Shown here: positions 33,286 through 44,690 of the stretch, piece by piece | Position numbering within the stretch: position 1 is the stretch's first letter | Layout: each line of letters begins with the position of its first letter | DNA from: Tubiluchus corallicola | Lineage: Eukaryota; Priapulida; Priapulimorpha; Priapulimorphida; Tubiluchidae | Reading direction: 5' to 3' | DNA: 64,000 bases | Assembly: GCA_030141605.1 (NCBI GenBank) | Contig: JAQGDQ010001036.1 | Span: 1 to 64,000, forward strand | Translations under genes and position numbers: made by a program | The notes under the pieces: generated by a model | What the model was told of the DNA's origin: nothing | The model's database searches: none | Seen by the model: only the letters and a program-made list of their open reading frames with translations

Positions 33286-36200
33286 AATAACATCTGTAAG
33301 ATAATCCTCCGTATAGTTATCACCATGGACCTCAACTTTGCCATTCACAGAGAGAGTATAGTTATAATAGACTGAGTTACCAACCTAGAAATACCAAGTA
33401 CCAGTTAAACAGTTACATGTATAGCGAAATCGTCCATAAGTCGGCAATGAACATTTTCTACTTATTCACATACCCTGAATCTCCATTTCATGAGGATCAT
33501 TTTGATGCCAAGTTCATCTCTCTATGTTATTTCTATAGAGGTGGAACCATTTCTAACTTCAACGTGGATTATCTCAGCTTAGAAATAACATAGAGCGATG
33601 AACTTGGTATCAAAATGATCCTCATGAAATGGAGATTCAGGATAGGTAGAATAACTAGAAATGCTTAATTGCCGACTTATGAATGATTTTTATATGCAAG
33701 CACAGAATTTCTATTTATCACCATAGTCATAACAGGTACACTTTTGACTTCTTTTACGATTAATATTTTACCTTCTGTTACTGTCCTTGTTGACTAAGTA
33801 GGATACATTGTAGCCAAATGTTGCACAAGTTCGAAATACAAATATTTAGTTTTGTACTAACACTCTTTTGCATGGGGGTGGGGGATATATCTGACACAAA
33901 GTTCAAGCTTGTTATTCTACTAACTATCATAGAAATACTTAGTGATGGACGATTAATAGTGTAGTGGGTGCATAGGCCCTTTTTTGGTTTTAATTTAGTT
34001 CTCAATTACTGCCATGGTGCTGCCACCTGTTTGTTTATTTAGTAGGCTTTTTACCTTTTACAGTAGTCACTCTTTTAAAATTGAAGCACCTAATACCCTT
34101 GAATACATTGGCATTTTGGCCTTTCGTGAGCTATAGCTGTAGTAGTTGTATGACATTTTACCCGTCTTTTGGTTCTCTCGGCCATTGCTCTTTTTTTCTG
34201 ACTGTGATGAGCATTATGACTGTGAATTTTATTACGAATTTATTGTTGTGACATTGTTGTTCTTAAGGCTACTTGGAGTTCTCATTCCTGTCTTTGTAAC
34301 TGTTAAAGGCTCTAACAGCGTAAGTTATTATTAAATAATTTCAATATAGTCTACATAATTTTTATACCAGTACTTAGTTATAGCAATACTGTGACGCCAT
34401 GTCTATAGGTTACGTACTCTGAGTCTCAATGTCTTGAAAAGCAGGCACGACCGCCCTATAAACGAGGTGTAACACGTGGTTCTGGGGTTCTATAGTGTTA
34501 GATAATTTACTATTAGAATCCTGGAGTCGGGCTAAGGCATTGTTGTTTCATACGGGGGCACGCGGAACCCGAGCCTAGGAGTCTTAATGAGCTAGTAATA
34601 TTCGATGGTAGATAGAATACCAAACCAACTATTAAGCTGTATATAACAAAATTTAATTGATTACTACTTTAACCCGGAGAAAAGAAATAGTTAACAATAA
34701 CAATTAATCACAGTACAGCAAATATATTCTCTAGTCTAATAATAGAGAAGGGAGGTGTTAGTGGGGGTAGCACGTGCAAATGATGACGCACTCTCGATGA
34801 CGGCAATCCAACGATGACCATATAGAAACGGAATTATGCTAGCTAGCAAACGTTGAGCAAAAGTACAAAAGTCTTGTCTTACCAGACACTCCATGAACAT
34901 TGTGTGAAACGGCAGCTGCTAACCTGTGGGGTAACATCCATGGATTTACCACTATGGTTTGCTCCACCAACAATGGACTGTCCACCATGAACTTTAGCGC
35001 AGGTTTTCACGACTCCTCGGATAATGACGGTAATGGTAGCCACCTCATCAAACCAAAACAACGTACTCAACATAGACCCGTCAGCACTGTAAGCAATGAC
35101 TGTTGACAAAAGAAATACGTCTACTGCACTATAACATCGACGATGCTAATCGACATTTTTGACTGTCTTTTCACAGACATGTGAACATCAGACGATGGTC
35201 ATTTTACGTGACCTAGGCCTTTCAACAACGGCCGACTGACTGCCTGGTTGCACGTCTCAGACTATAGCTGTAACGTATGTATCATGTACACTTCATACCT
35301 GTACGGGTTTCACACCTTTGAAATAAGCCGCGAGTATTGCAGGTATTGCAGAACACAACCACATGACGAGGGGGTGTTAGTAGGACTCCTACACTACTAC
35401 ACTAATTACGCTAACAATACAGTATTACTATAGTGACTACTATAATGTAATTAAATTACACTAGCAAGTGCTACAACCATCACTATAAAGAACTTGACTG
35501 TGAAATGAAAAGGTGACAAACAAGTAAACAAAAATATCGTAAATAATAGATGGTTTGTCACAAATACATTTAATCATACAACTAATTTTCCATTCAATGC
35601 AAGTTAAACTAAATGTTAATAATTGTCTTTCAGAATAAGGAAACTTTTGGTCAACACGTTAAACTGGTGTTTCGTATCCATTTCAAATAGATTAATCGAA
35701 TTAATCGAGATTACAACCACGTATAAATCAATGTGATCGGCTATTGAACAGTAATTCAGTTAAGCAAATTTACTTGAAGGCAAAATATACGTGTTACACA
35801 CTGAGTGAAAGGCAGTGTTTTAGCACGAATAAACTGAATTCTTGCATTTTTTCTTCGTTTTTCTCAGCTTATACTATGCACACAATAGCAAACTGCGGCT
35901 TCTAATTCGCTTTCACGTGACGTGTGTGATAGAGTAGTGTCGTATAGTTGACATAGTCAGAGAGTAGTTCAGAGGTGTGCAAATTGCGGCCCGCGGGCCA
36001 CCTGTGGCCCACCGAGAGAATTTGTGCGGCCCGCGAAGAGATTTGTCAACCTAATGAAAGTGCGGCCCGGGCGATTAATTGAGTGTATTCAGCTGAAGTC
36101 CGTGCTAGGATCCCAAAGATAGTGCGGGTAGTTTTTTCTACTAGATCGTATGCCATTAACCCTTACAAGACGGTTGTAGCTTAATAACACTGTACTACAC

Positions 36201-39200
36201 AGACTATGTGATACACATTACTAATATGCATTGTAATGAATGTACCACTATCTGTCCTGAAAATAGAAATATATGGTTTGTAATATAAATTTTAATAACT
36301 TCTAAAATAGTTTCTTGAGTGTAGTAGTAATGATGTACGCGGGTCAGATGCAAAAAAATCATTATTAGGTCCTACTGTACTTGGCTCCTTGACCAAACTG
36401 CATGTGGCCCGCAGAAATTGCGGGAAAGTTTAATGTGGCCCGGCTAGTCAGATAATTTGCACACCCCTGGAGTAGTTAATGAATGTACGTGTCTGTAAAA
36501 ATAGTTTGCGAAAATGGCAGACAGTGACGAAACCATGAAGAAGTTTATGGGCTATATTTCAGTGCTGCAATGTTTGCAAAATATGCCTAAAAAACTAAAA
36601 TTACCACAGAAGATTAATTGTGATATCAAATTACAACAGCAAGATTGCAATCGAATTACAAAATTTCAAAATCGCCCATCATTAGCAACAGTCTTTGTAA
36701 AATTCTACAAAAAAATCTAGGTGCTCTCCCAAACACAAACCGTTCTTTCAAATATTTTTGACATACCAAACCATTCCAGTAATCCCATCCCGGAGGAACG
36801 TGGGCAGTGCCACCTGTTGCCTTTTTTCCGTACTACAAAACATAATGGTACACCTTCAGTGCAGTTTGCAAGAAAAATGCTAAAATAAACAAGCGACAAA
36901 ACTATCTGTGATTATGGCATGGCAAGATATGATAGGCTAACCAGACTTAAAAGAAAACCAGATGATTGTGTAAACACGAGTTCAAAATAAAGAATGCTCT
37001 AAAATAATTGAAAACTACAACAGCTTACTTTAAATCAAAGCTCAGATTAAATAATAATTACCTCGGATACTCAAATTTCATTAAACTTTCAAAGCTACGT
37101 GCGGCTCAGTGAATCTACTAGGATCGGCAGCAGTGCCTTTTTGTCACGACAAATAGAAGGCGGTACCATAATAACCATGGTCATGAACTGCAGTGTTAGT
37201 TTCTGACGTCATATGATGTAAAGCCTATTTTTCGTGACATCAAACAGTACTGCAACACCTATGCTTGATGTGCTTAGTGCGCAAAGAAAGATGCCCGCCA
37301 CTGCACAAACTGTGGTTAGTTTGTGACATAAGCAAAAGCTGTTGCCATTAATTAACTATCTAAGCTAATTATTCAAATATAAGGAACAATTGTTAACTTT
37401 TATAGGCAAGAAAATGTATATTTTGGACAGTAAATTAAAATGAGATTGAGTCTAAACAGTCGTCCGGTTTTCCTTTAAAGGTTATCACATGTAAATGCAA
37501 AGACTTCTTTAAATATTTTATCAATCATATTGTTCTTTCATTAATCTTTTCTCTATTTTTACCATATTTCGTCTTTACGAATCAAAGATGATGAAGATGT
37601 TAAAGAAATAACAGACGCCATGAGTCTTTTTGAAAACTCCTGCGATCCCGTCAACTGTTAACGTTAAAGGAAAACCGGATGATTGTGTAAACATTAGTTC
37701 AGAATAGAGTGCTCTAAAATATTGAAAACTACAATAGCTTTTTTATATTAATGACTTTCTTATATCAATATATTATATCAATGACTTTCTTATATCAATA
37801 TATATATATATATCAATATATTATATCAATATACTCAAATTTCTTTAAACTTTCAAAGCTACGCTCGGCTCAGCGAATCTACTAAGATTGGCAGCGGCGC
37901 CTTTTTGTCACATGCGCGTTGCCGACAAATAGAAGGCGGTACCGTGATAACCATGATCATTAACTGCAGTGTTAGTTTCTGACGTCATATGACATAGAGC
38001 GCATTTTCGTGACATCACACGTTTAAGCAGAATCATATATGCAAACGTGTTTGGCGCGCAAGGGAAGACGCCTGCCATTGCACAAACTGTGATTAGTTTC
38101 TGACGTAAGCAATAGCTGTGTTCGGTTGCTGTTAATTATTCAAATATAAGATTACTAACTTTTAGAGGCAAGAAAACGTATATTTTGGACAGTAATTTAA
38201 AACGAGATCGAGTCTAAACATTCATCCGGTTTTCCTTTATATTACCACAAAGAGCACAATCACTGACTCAGCAACAATTATTAGACTTGTCAATAAAGAA
38301 AGACACGAGACAGGTGCATTTTAAGAGAAAGTTCTGGCACATTCAACAAATGCTAACATTTATTCGAACTTTCTCAATTTCTAACATGGTGCCTACCTGA
38401 TTAAGATATTTTCCCGCAAAGAAGGTGGTATAACCTTGCTCGTGTAGATTTGTAGCAATCGTGTTTTTCTCTGGACCATCTTGCCAAGCTTTGCTACTAC
38501 AGTTTCCGGAGACGGAATTATTGCGGATTCCAGTGTTGTGAGCATAGTTACCAGTGAGTATCGAACCTCGACTCGGACAGCATATGGGTGTCGCTGCAAA
38601 CTGATTACCAAGTTTATTATTAAAGCACAAGAAAACCCTCCACTTACATAAAGCTTGAAAATTCATCTCGAAACTTTATACCACTTACATACTTCTTTTT
38701 CATATGCATGGCTTGCATCGTCCGTAATGCCGTAACACTGTAAACTTAAACTCAAGATGACCGTTAGGCGCAGCCATTTTAATGGTATGTCGTTTGAAAC
38801 AAGTTTTTTATAAAATTATGTAAAGTTTGAAAAAATAATCAGAGCATTCGTAGCATACATGTTGCTAATTGGGTAAAATTTTAAATTACTGTATCTTGTC
38901 AATAAGATTAAAACTGCGTTTTTGGCTAGTGAGTGGCGCACCCTGGAGGGTGAATCAGTGACATTTTACCAATTGGCACAAACATTTTAAATTATTAGTC
39001 TAGTTACATAAGTCTTTGCAGCAGGTAAGTGAAATGCTAAGTAATATAGATTTGTACCGAAAGCTCTGGGTCATAATTTAACATTGCCTTTTCTTCCCCT
39101 GATTTACGTGGCGTAGTGACGTGATGTAATGCGCCATCGGACAATTCCCTTCAATGCGAATACAATGTGTGTATAAAATTGCTGTAAAGTAGTATAATTT

Positions 39201-42200
39201 TTTACTGCAATTTTTCTGAAACCTACTTCAGGTGCCCCTTTTCTTGTCCTTTAATTACTTAAAGGGGAAGAAAAAGCTATTTTAAGCAATTTCTCAAAAA
39301 AAATTTCTATACAAAGTTCTACGCTTAGCTGCTTGAAAGATTTATGTAACTGCAAAAGAAAACTTTTAATAATTTAAAAAGTTTGTGCCAACTAGTAAAA
39401 TGTCTCAGTTTCACCATTTCAGTGTACATCAGAAAGCATCAATGGCTTAATACTCCTATGCAAAAGTATATAAAAACTGTCTGCTATTGACTCAAATAAC
39501 TCCACACAATTGATTCTATATTTTTATACATAGAGATATACACGTAGTTACACTGATGTACGTGATGTAAACAAAGTGACAGCCTGCCAACTAGCGGTCA
39601 GCTTGTGAAATAATGTACTGGGTCCGTAAAAATTTTCTCAACAAATTCACGCGATTTACAAAAATGTGTTCCAAAAACTCGGAATTTCGCGTATCCGCGG
39701 AAAATTCTCATCTCAGGGCTGAAGGCCTGTATATATGACAGGTTACTGATCAGTACCAAGAAAAAACATCCCTCACAAATTCCATAACCAGCAGCGAAAA
39801 GCTAAACTAATGTTTAGAAAAGCGGATATACTTTATATACTGTAAGTGATCACTTGTACCGACTTTGTGAGTTAAATTATGACCAACTTATTTTGGAACA
39901 TACCATATTAGTAAATGTCATCCCTGCATCTCCGATTAGATGTTTGGTCTTTGGCATTGGATCCTGAAAGAAAAGCAAATATTTTTTCTTGTGCACTAAC
40001 AACTAACGATAGTGTTACACATAATATGCTCCGCATTTTAGACATTTAGACATTTTAATTAGACATTTTATTAAGGAAACAAACAATGACACCAATAAAC
40101 AGAAGAGCTTACAAAATGAATAACATACTAGCCTATCACACCTAAAGACTTTTCAATGGCCAATATTTTGCTGTCTTACCTTACTACCACTTTGTTTATA
40201 CATTACTCAAATTACTCATCTTTGGTTATTACTAGCGTTGCTCCGGATATCCGATTCGTATCCGAAAATGGTGATTTTCACGAGATTGTGCAGTGTACTC
40301 TTATCTGATGTTACCCAGTTATTTATAAATATTTGATATTTGCAAATATTGGCTATCAGGTTTTCGTAATTGTTGTGTTTTGTTTCTCGCGGAAGGCTCG
40401 TAGAGAAAACCAGAAAACACTTCGCCAAATTAAACTAGTTTATTAAGCGAGAATTCTACAATACAAAAGTATGAAGGAACACGAAATGATTACAGTAAAC
40501 GTGAAAATCTGGAAAACGCTTAAGTGTATCTGAAAATGTAGGTATACAGGAGAATGTGTAAGTGTGTGTCCGTGTGAATCAGCGTGTGTCTGTCTCAGCG
40601 GCCTGCTTCGCCATATATAGGGTGCCAGGGAACATTCTAGACGTTTCTTTCTAGAACATTCTACAAGGTAAGACGATTATTCTAATGGAACATTCTACAA
40701 TGTTCTATTTAATTCTACTAGATGGCAGCGATCTCCACAACAATAATGTGCAATTAAAAGCGGTTTCGAATAATTTTACAGCCGAAAATAAATAAATAAT
40801 AAAAAACTTAGAGATCGTTTTAGCCTACGTTTGTGTTTTTGGGCATACGTTTTATAAGAAAATTTTACACACATCTTTTTTTGTTTGTGTGTTACAATAT
40901 GGTGTACCTTCGGACAGGGACCTTTTAGATAATCTTGTTGTTGTTGGCATCCTTCTGTCTCGGAAGACAATGGAATGTGCGCCAAGAGAGTCCGATCCTT
41001 GAACGTCTCCAGGACGCACGCCTGGGCAAGGTGTATGGAGATCCTGAGTTGCCCAGACCGCAGAAACCCCGACTCTTCCTCCCTGGTGTAGTCCAAAGGA
41101 AAGCGGAGCGATACGTTTGGCACCAGGTTGGCTGCAGGAGCTGCCGGAGTCAGTGAGCATGCTGCACTGGTCTGCTTTCGGGGTTCCACTCCTGATTTGG
41201 AAGGTTTACTCCTCTACACATGGCTGTTGGGTCACTTGACCTCCTCCGCCTTCTAGCCGTTGGCTGCTTGTACAGCTCCTTCGCCTAATGTAGAGATACA
41301 GTGTGGGCATCCCGCAAGCCTACAGCACCTGGTATTCCTAGGCGGAAAACCCATCCAAGCACTAACCAGGCTCTACGTTGCTTAACTTCGGTGATCAGAC
41401 GAGAACTGGTGTTTTCAACGTGATTTGTCGCATTGACTTATGACTTATCGCTCCGCTTTCCTTTGGACTACACCAGCGAGGAAGACAGGGGGTTCCTGCT
41501 GTCTGGGCAACTCAGGATCTCCATACACCTTGCCCAGGCGTGCGTCCTGGAGACGCTCAAGGATCGCACTGCTCAGCCACAGTCGAAGCTGCAGCTCCAT
41601 CAATGTGATCAATAACTAACTCTCTTGGCGCACACACCATTGTCTTCTGAGACAGAAGGATGCCATCTAACCAACAACTTAATTGATCATCTACAGTGCA
41701 TCCATGTCCCAATGTTCATGAGCTGCTGTGAATGCTTACTGCGTGTGTTTTAGACAGCTCCAGTTAAGGTAAATGATGCTGAATGCATTATGCACAATAT
41801 TACTGCATTTACAGCCACCTATCCACACTACAGGAAAAGAAGATTTTATTGATTCTGTCTCCTGATTTTACTGTTCAGTGCAGACCCAGCAACATGCATT
41901 CAGCAAGCTAGCAAATTTTGGCACCTGGCTCAAATAAGTTACCATGGTAATACTATCACGAAACTTATGCACAACATGAATCGCACCAAATACACCCATA
42001 AAGACACCAAGAAGTGCCTTACCAAATAGTCGTAAGCTTTTTACCAGAACCGTGAAAAAGTCGATGTTTTCGAGAGACATGATTTTTTAATTATTTGAAA
42101 AGTCCAGCACTATTAAGATGTTCAACTTGCAACAGCCTATGGAAGAAGACAACGACTGGCAACAGGTAGGTGTTGAGATATTGCCATCTTTGCAATACAT

Positions 42201-42736
42201 TCTTATTTAAATTACATTTGCTGCTCTGACTTTGTTTAGTTGCTGCTTGGTTGTGCTTGTACTTTTGTTGTAGACCTACTGCCGATTCCATTTATTTTCA
42301 GTTAGGCCTAGTGCAGTTCCGATTGGGCCTACTATGGTTTAGGTCGGGAAATTTGAAAAAGTCGGATTTATAATCATTTTTTTATTCTGTACAACCTTAA
42401 CTGTCTTTGTGGTGTCATGCAATTTTACCAAAATAACTAACTGATGCTGACAGTTTTTATTCTGGACAATCGTTAGTCTTTGGTGTGTCATGCATTTTTG
42501 TCAAAATAAAGTGATAATTATGTCAACTAGTGCGAGTAGGATTGTGCATAATTACTTACCATCCCACCTAGCGTCACATCTTGATCGTCGGTCACAATCA
42601 GTATGATGTTCGGTGGTTTGTTTGCAAAAATGTCGTCTTCGTAATAACTATTTGATGAACCCATTGAAGCTGTAATTATAATAAAACTATAAACAAAATG
42701 TTTAACAAAAATACTCCCCCCACTGGTCGCTGCCAT
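33286..42736 (-). CDS. GNS: N-acetylglucosamine-6-sulfatase-like, 5' part (right copy, one exon further than left copy)
   Basis: Minus-strand exons: 42560-42736, 39904-39963, 38397-38600, 36767-36832, and a fifth exon, 33286-33384, inside the central spacer. The first four mirror the left copy. The fifth (99 nt, 33 codons, phase 0, TAG acceptor and GTAAGT donor) encodes [16 protein letters not shown] and later DYLTDVI, which aligns with the segment after GWDYW in GNS proteins. Total 202 residues. Only 226 bases after this exon the sequence turns into the reversed left arm, so the remaining exons are absent. The catalytic-core Cys is present but the C-terminal half of the sulfatase fold is not. 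Exon E shows that the spacer is collinear with this copy. Confidence 0.87.
33425..33695. mobile_element. Foldback MITE in the spacer
   Basis: Two arms of about 118 bases, both starting with CATAAGTCGGCAAT (33436 and, reversed, about 33681). They share ATCTCCATTTCATGAGGATC and CTATGTTATTTCTA. TA dinucleotides flank both ends, as for TA-targeting elements. A half copy is at 8208-8340. It lies just upstream of GNS exon E on that gene's strand. Confidence 0.78.
34883..35099 (-). CDS. Possible orphan exon in the spacer, unrecognised
   Basis: Open on the minus strand between an acceptor (TTTGTCAACAG) at 35100 and donors at 34882 (GTAAGAC) or 34923 (GTTAGC). It encodes segments such as [19 protein letters not shown] and [17 protein letters not shown]. 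It would sit inside GNS intron 4 on the same strand, but GNS proteins have no such segment between exons D and E. It could belong to a nested gene or a transposon. Confidence 0.22.
35970..36469 (-). mobile_element. hAT-like element (mirror copy)
   Basis: Mirror of 32033-32532; duplication GAGTAGTT at 35962-35969 and 36470-36477. Confidence 0.9.
36514..36720 (+). CDS. Unrecognised small open frame intact only in right arm
   Basis: 68 codons starting [19 protein letters not shown] in an AAAATGG context. The left-arm counterpart (about 31782-31988, minus) is frameshifted by the T7/A6 homopolymer difference. It lies next to the hAT-like element and antisense to GNS exon D. Probably transposon-derived or chance. 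Confidence 0.15.
   Translation: MADSDETMKKFMGYISVLQCLQNMPKKLKLPQKINCDIKLQQQDCNRITKFQNRPSLATVFVKFYKKI
36949..37476 (-). mobile_element. AAAGGAAAACCGGATG-TIR MITE, copy B (mirror copy)
   Basis: Mirror of 31025-31552, with three substitutions in about 60 bases near 37218-37276. Confidence 0.73.
37666..38238 (-). mobile_element. AAAGGAAAACCGGATG-TIR MITE, copy A (mirror copy)
   Basis: Mirror of 30263-30835. Confidence 0.75.
38936..39406 (-). mobile_element. Foldback element with long imperfect TIRs (mirror copy)
   Basis: Mirror of 29095-29565. It carries three of the substitutions that separate the arms. Confidence 0.65.
39451..39716 (+). mobile_element. CAGGGATGAGAAT-family MITE, truncated (mirror copy)
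   Basis: Mirror of 28785-29050. Confidence 0.7.
40371..40742 (-). mobile_element. Solo LTR (mirror copy)
   Basis: Mirror of 27759-28130. Confidence 0.68.
40629..40706 (-). promoter_or_regulatory. Cluster of heat-shock elements in the LTR (mirror copy)
   Basis: Mirror of 27795-27872. Confidence 0.6.
40934..41677 (-). mobile_element. Foldback element with 5S-derived segment (mirror copy)
   Basis: Mirror of 26824-27567. Confidence 0.72.
41317..41412 (-). pseudogene. 5S rRNA-derived sequence (mirror copy)
   Basis: Mirror of 27089-27184. Confidence 0.78.
41868..42080 (-). CDS. Unrecognised small open frame (mirror copy)
   Basis: Mirror of 26421-26633, identical protein. Confidence 0.2.
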   Translation of the reverse strand: MSLENIDFFTVLVKSLRLFGKALLGVFMGVFGAIHVVHKFRDSITMVTYLSQVPKFASLLNACCWVCTEQ

Positions 42737-42781
42737 TTTTATGTAGTGTATGACGATATTTAGCCACAAGTCGACGCATCG

Positions 42782-42826
42782 TTACTTACACACGACGCAC
42801 TACTTTCAACTGTGCGTCGTAAGTAA
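42782..42826. promoter_or_regulatory. Hairpin-forming inverted repeat upstream of GNS (mirror copy)
   Basis: Mirror of 25675-25719. Confidence 0.5.
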
Positions 42827-43096
42827 TGACATTAAATTTTCGTAAAGTTTAAAAAAATAATCAGAGAATTCATGGCACAATCTTCGCCAACTATGCAAAT
42901 GTATAATTTTTCTATACTGTTATTAAGATCAGTAATGTGTTCTGGTAAATCAATTGTATATCCCTGGGATGGTAATACAGAGCCGTTTTGCTAGCAGTTC
43001 AAACATCTTAAGTTATCGAGAATTTTCTCTTCCAATTACATAAGACTTTCAAAAAGGAAAAGCATAATGCTAAGTAATATTACTTTATAGTTTCTA
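42811..43096 (-). mobile_element. Foldback repeat family member (mirror copy)
   Basis: Mirror of 25405-25690. Confidence 0.5.
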
Positions 43097-43235
43097 AGCC
43101 ACTGGTTTCTGGATTTTTTCCAGTTTTAGCTTATTTTCTGCTACGTTCATGTTGTACATACATACTAGCAAGCTTCTCTATATTGTCTGTCAAACTGCTT
43201 GGTGCTTTACTTTTTAATACTTTCTTTGCATCCCT

Positions 43236-43491
43236 ATCAATCATTTGATGACAAATATAAAGTTCGTAGTGACAGCAACTGTTTATAAATTAATGCGCCT
43301 GTTGTTTCATTGGCAATTTTCCACAAATCAATAGTAACTTGCACTCGTTCTTTGTTTCAAATTCCACGCATAATTTCCTTTTGCCAAGATTCTATTTTTT
43401 GCCATTAATTTTCACTTAGTGTTCCCCATACTTCAATATTTGTTCATAAAATAGGAATAGTCATTGTTTCGCAAACTAATAATCCATTATT
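43236..43491 (-). pseudogene. Degenerate reverse-transcriptase-like fragment (mirror copy)
   Basis: Mirror of 25010-25265. Confidence 0.35.
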
Positions 43492-43969
43492 TTTCGACGT
43501 ACTGATCTCCTACTGAGCTTCTATCACTCCGACTTATAATTCCCCTTTTCGCGTAACCAGTTTTCTCACTTCTTTTTCCATACTCATGTTCTAGTTCCTT
43601 TTTATGTGAGGTAATCACCTAATACATGTACTTATAGTGATCTACATTTTTAGTTGTTATTTTTTTACATGTAATTGTTTTACAATTCTGGACTTTTCTG
43701 CACTAAACTAAAAGTAATTCTTTCTTCTTGTACAGCTCTTTCATGATTGCTTTTGTTATTGTTTCCACTGTTCCCGTATTCAATATGATATTATCATCTA
43801 CAATGATTCGACTACCGATGCTTACACCACTCTTAACTGTACTGCACCCCTTTCACTTATTATTGTTTGCTGTTTATTTTATCAGTTCAAGAGAGACACA
43901 TTGGGCCTACACTGTAACCTTTTTACTGTTTCTGCAACCTTAAACTACCTTATCTAAAGAAATAAAGAC

Positions 43970-44321
43970 CTATATGGTAACTATCTGTAAACAGTCCTCT
44001 CTCATATGCCTTTTGAAGCTGTCAACTGATGAAGCACTTATGGTTGATGATGAAAGATGATTCCATGATTGAACTACATGGCGCCCAAAGAAGTGTGATC
44101 TGACGTTGGTTCCTGCTGGTTGCATATAATACTAGCTTAGACTCATGGCCACGAAGTACTCTGTGAGGCCTGGAAAAAAGACTGTCTCAGTCAGAACAGT
44201 ATTTCCGCTGCTAATTTTGAAGCAGTTCACAAGGTCTTAGGTCAGCAGTCTCATGCTTTTGCTCGAGAATAGAAATAAAGGTGGGATCCAGATCAATAAA
44301 CTTTTACATTATTCCAACTGG
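43970..44321 (-). pseudogene. LINE reverse transcriptase C-terminal fragment (mirror copy)
   Basis: Mirror of 24180-24531. Confidence 0.65.
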
Positions 44322-44611
44322 TGAGGCAATTTTCACTGTAGCCTTTTTATAATTAAATTTAAATCATTTTCTTGTACTCTCATTTGCCATAAATCTATCA
44401 AACAATCTCGTAGCCATAGCTTATCAAAACTTTTCATTCCATTTGCAGATAAAAGTTTTGCTTGTTTTTATAATAATTGCAAATCTGTATAAAGTTTGTA
44501 ATTATAATACTTGTACAAACAGATGTGTGAGCAATGGGCATAAGTAAGTAGAACTAATCGGCGTGTGTCTGGGTTTCCAAAATTTCAACTTTTTCAACTT
44601 TTAATTCTCAG

Positions 44612-44690
44612 AAAGGCTGGTCAGCCAGGTACATCAGCTGCTCGAGCTGCAGCAAGTAAAGCAAGTCCAGATTCCGGCGAAGCTTTCAAG
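44612..44690 (+). CDS. Possible orphan exon (mirror copy)
   Basis: Mirror of 23811-23889 with splice signals intact. Same uncertainty. Confidence 0.25.

Larger units (their letters stand above)
33060..35442. other. Single-copy spacer of the palindrome
   Basis: These 2383 bases have no mirror copy. They hold, from the left, a (TAG)n/(TTG)n tract, an AATAAA-bearing retroposon-like tail (about 33100-33220), GNS exon E on the minus strand (33286-33384), a foldback MITE (about 33425-33695), and an unrecognised possible exon (34883-35099, minus). 33696-34880 shows nothing I recognise. Exon E places the spacer as intron 4 to intron 5 of the right-arm GNS copy. Confidence 0.85.
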
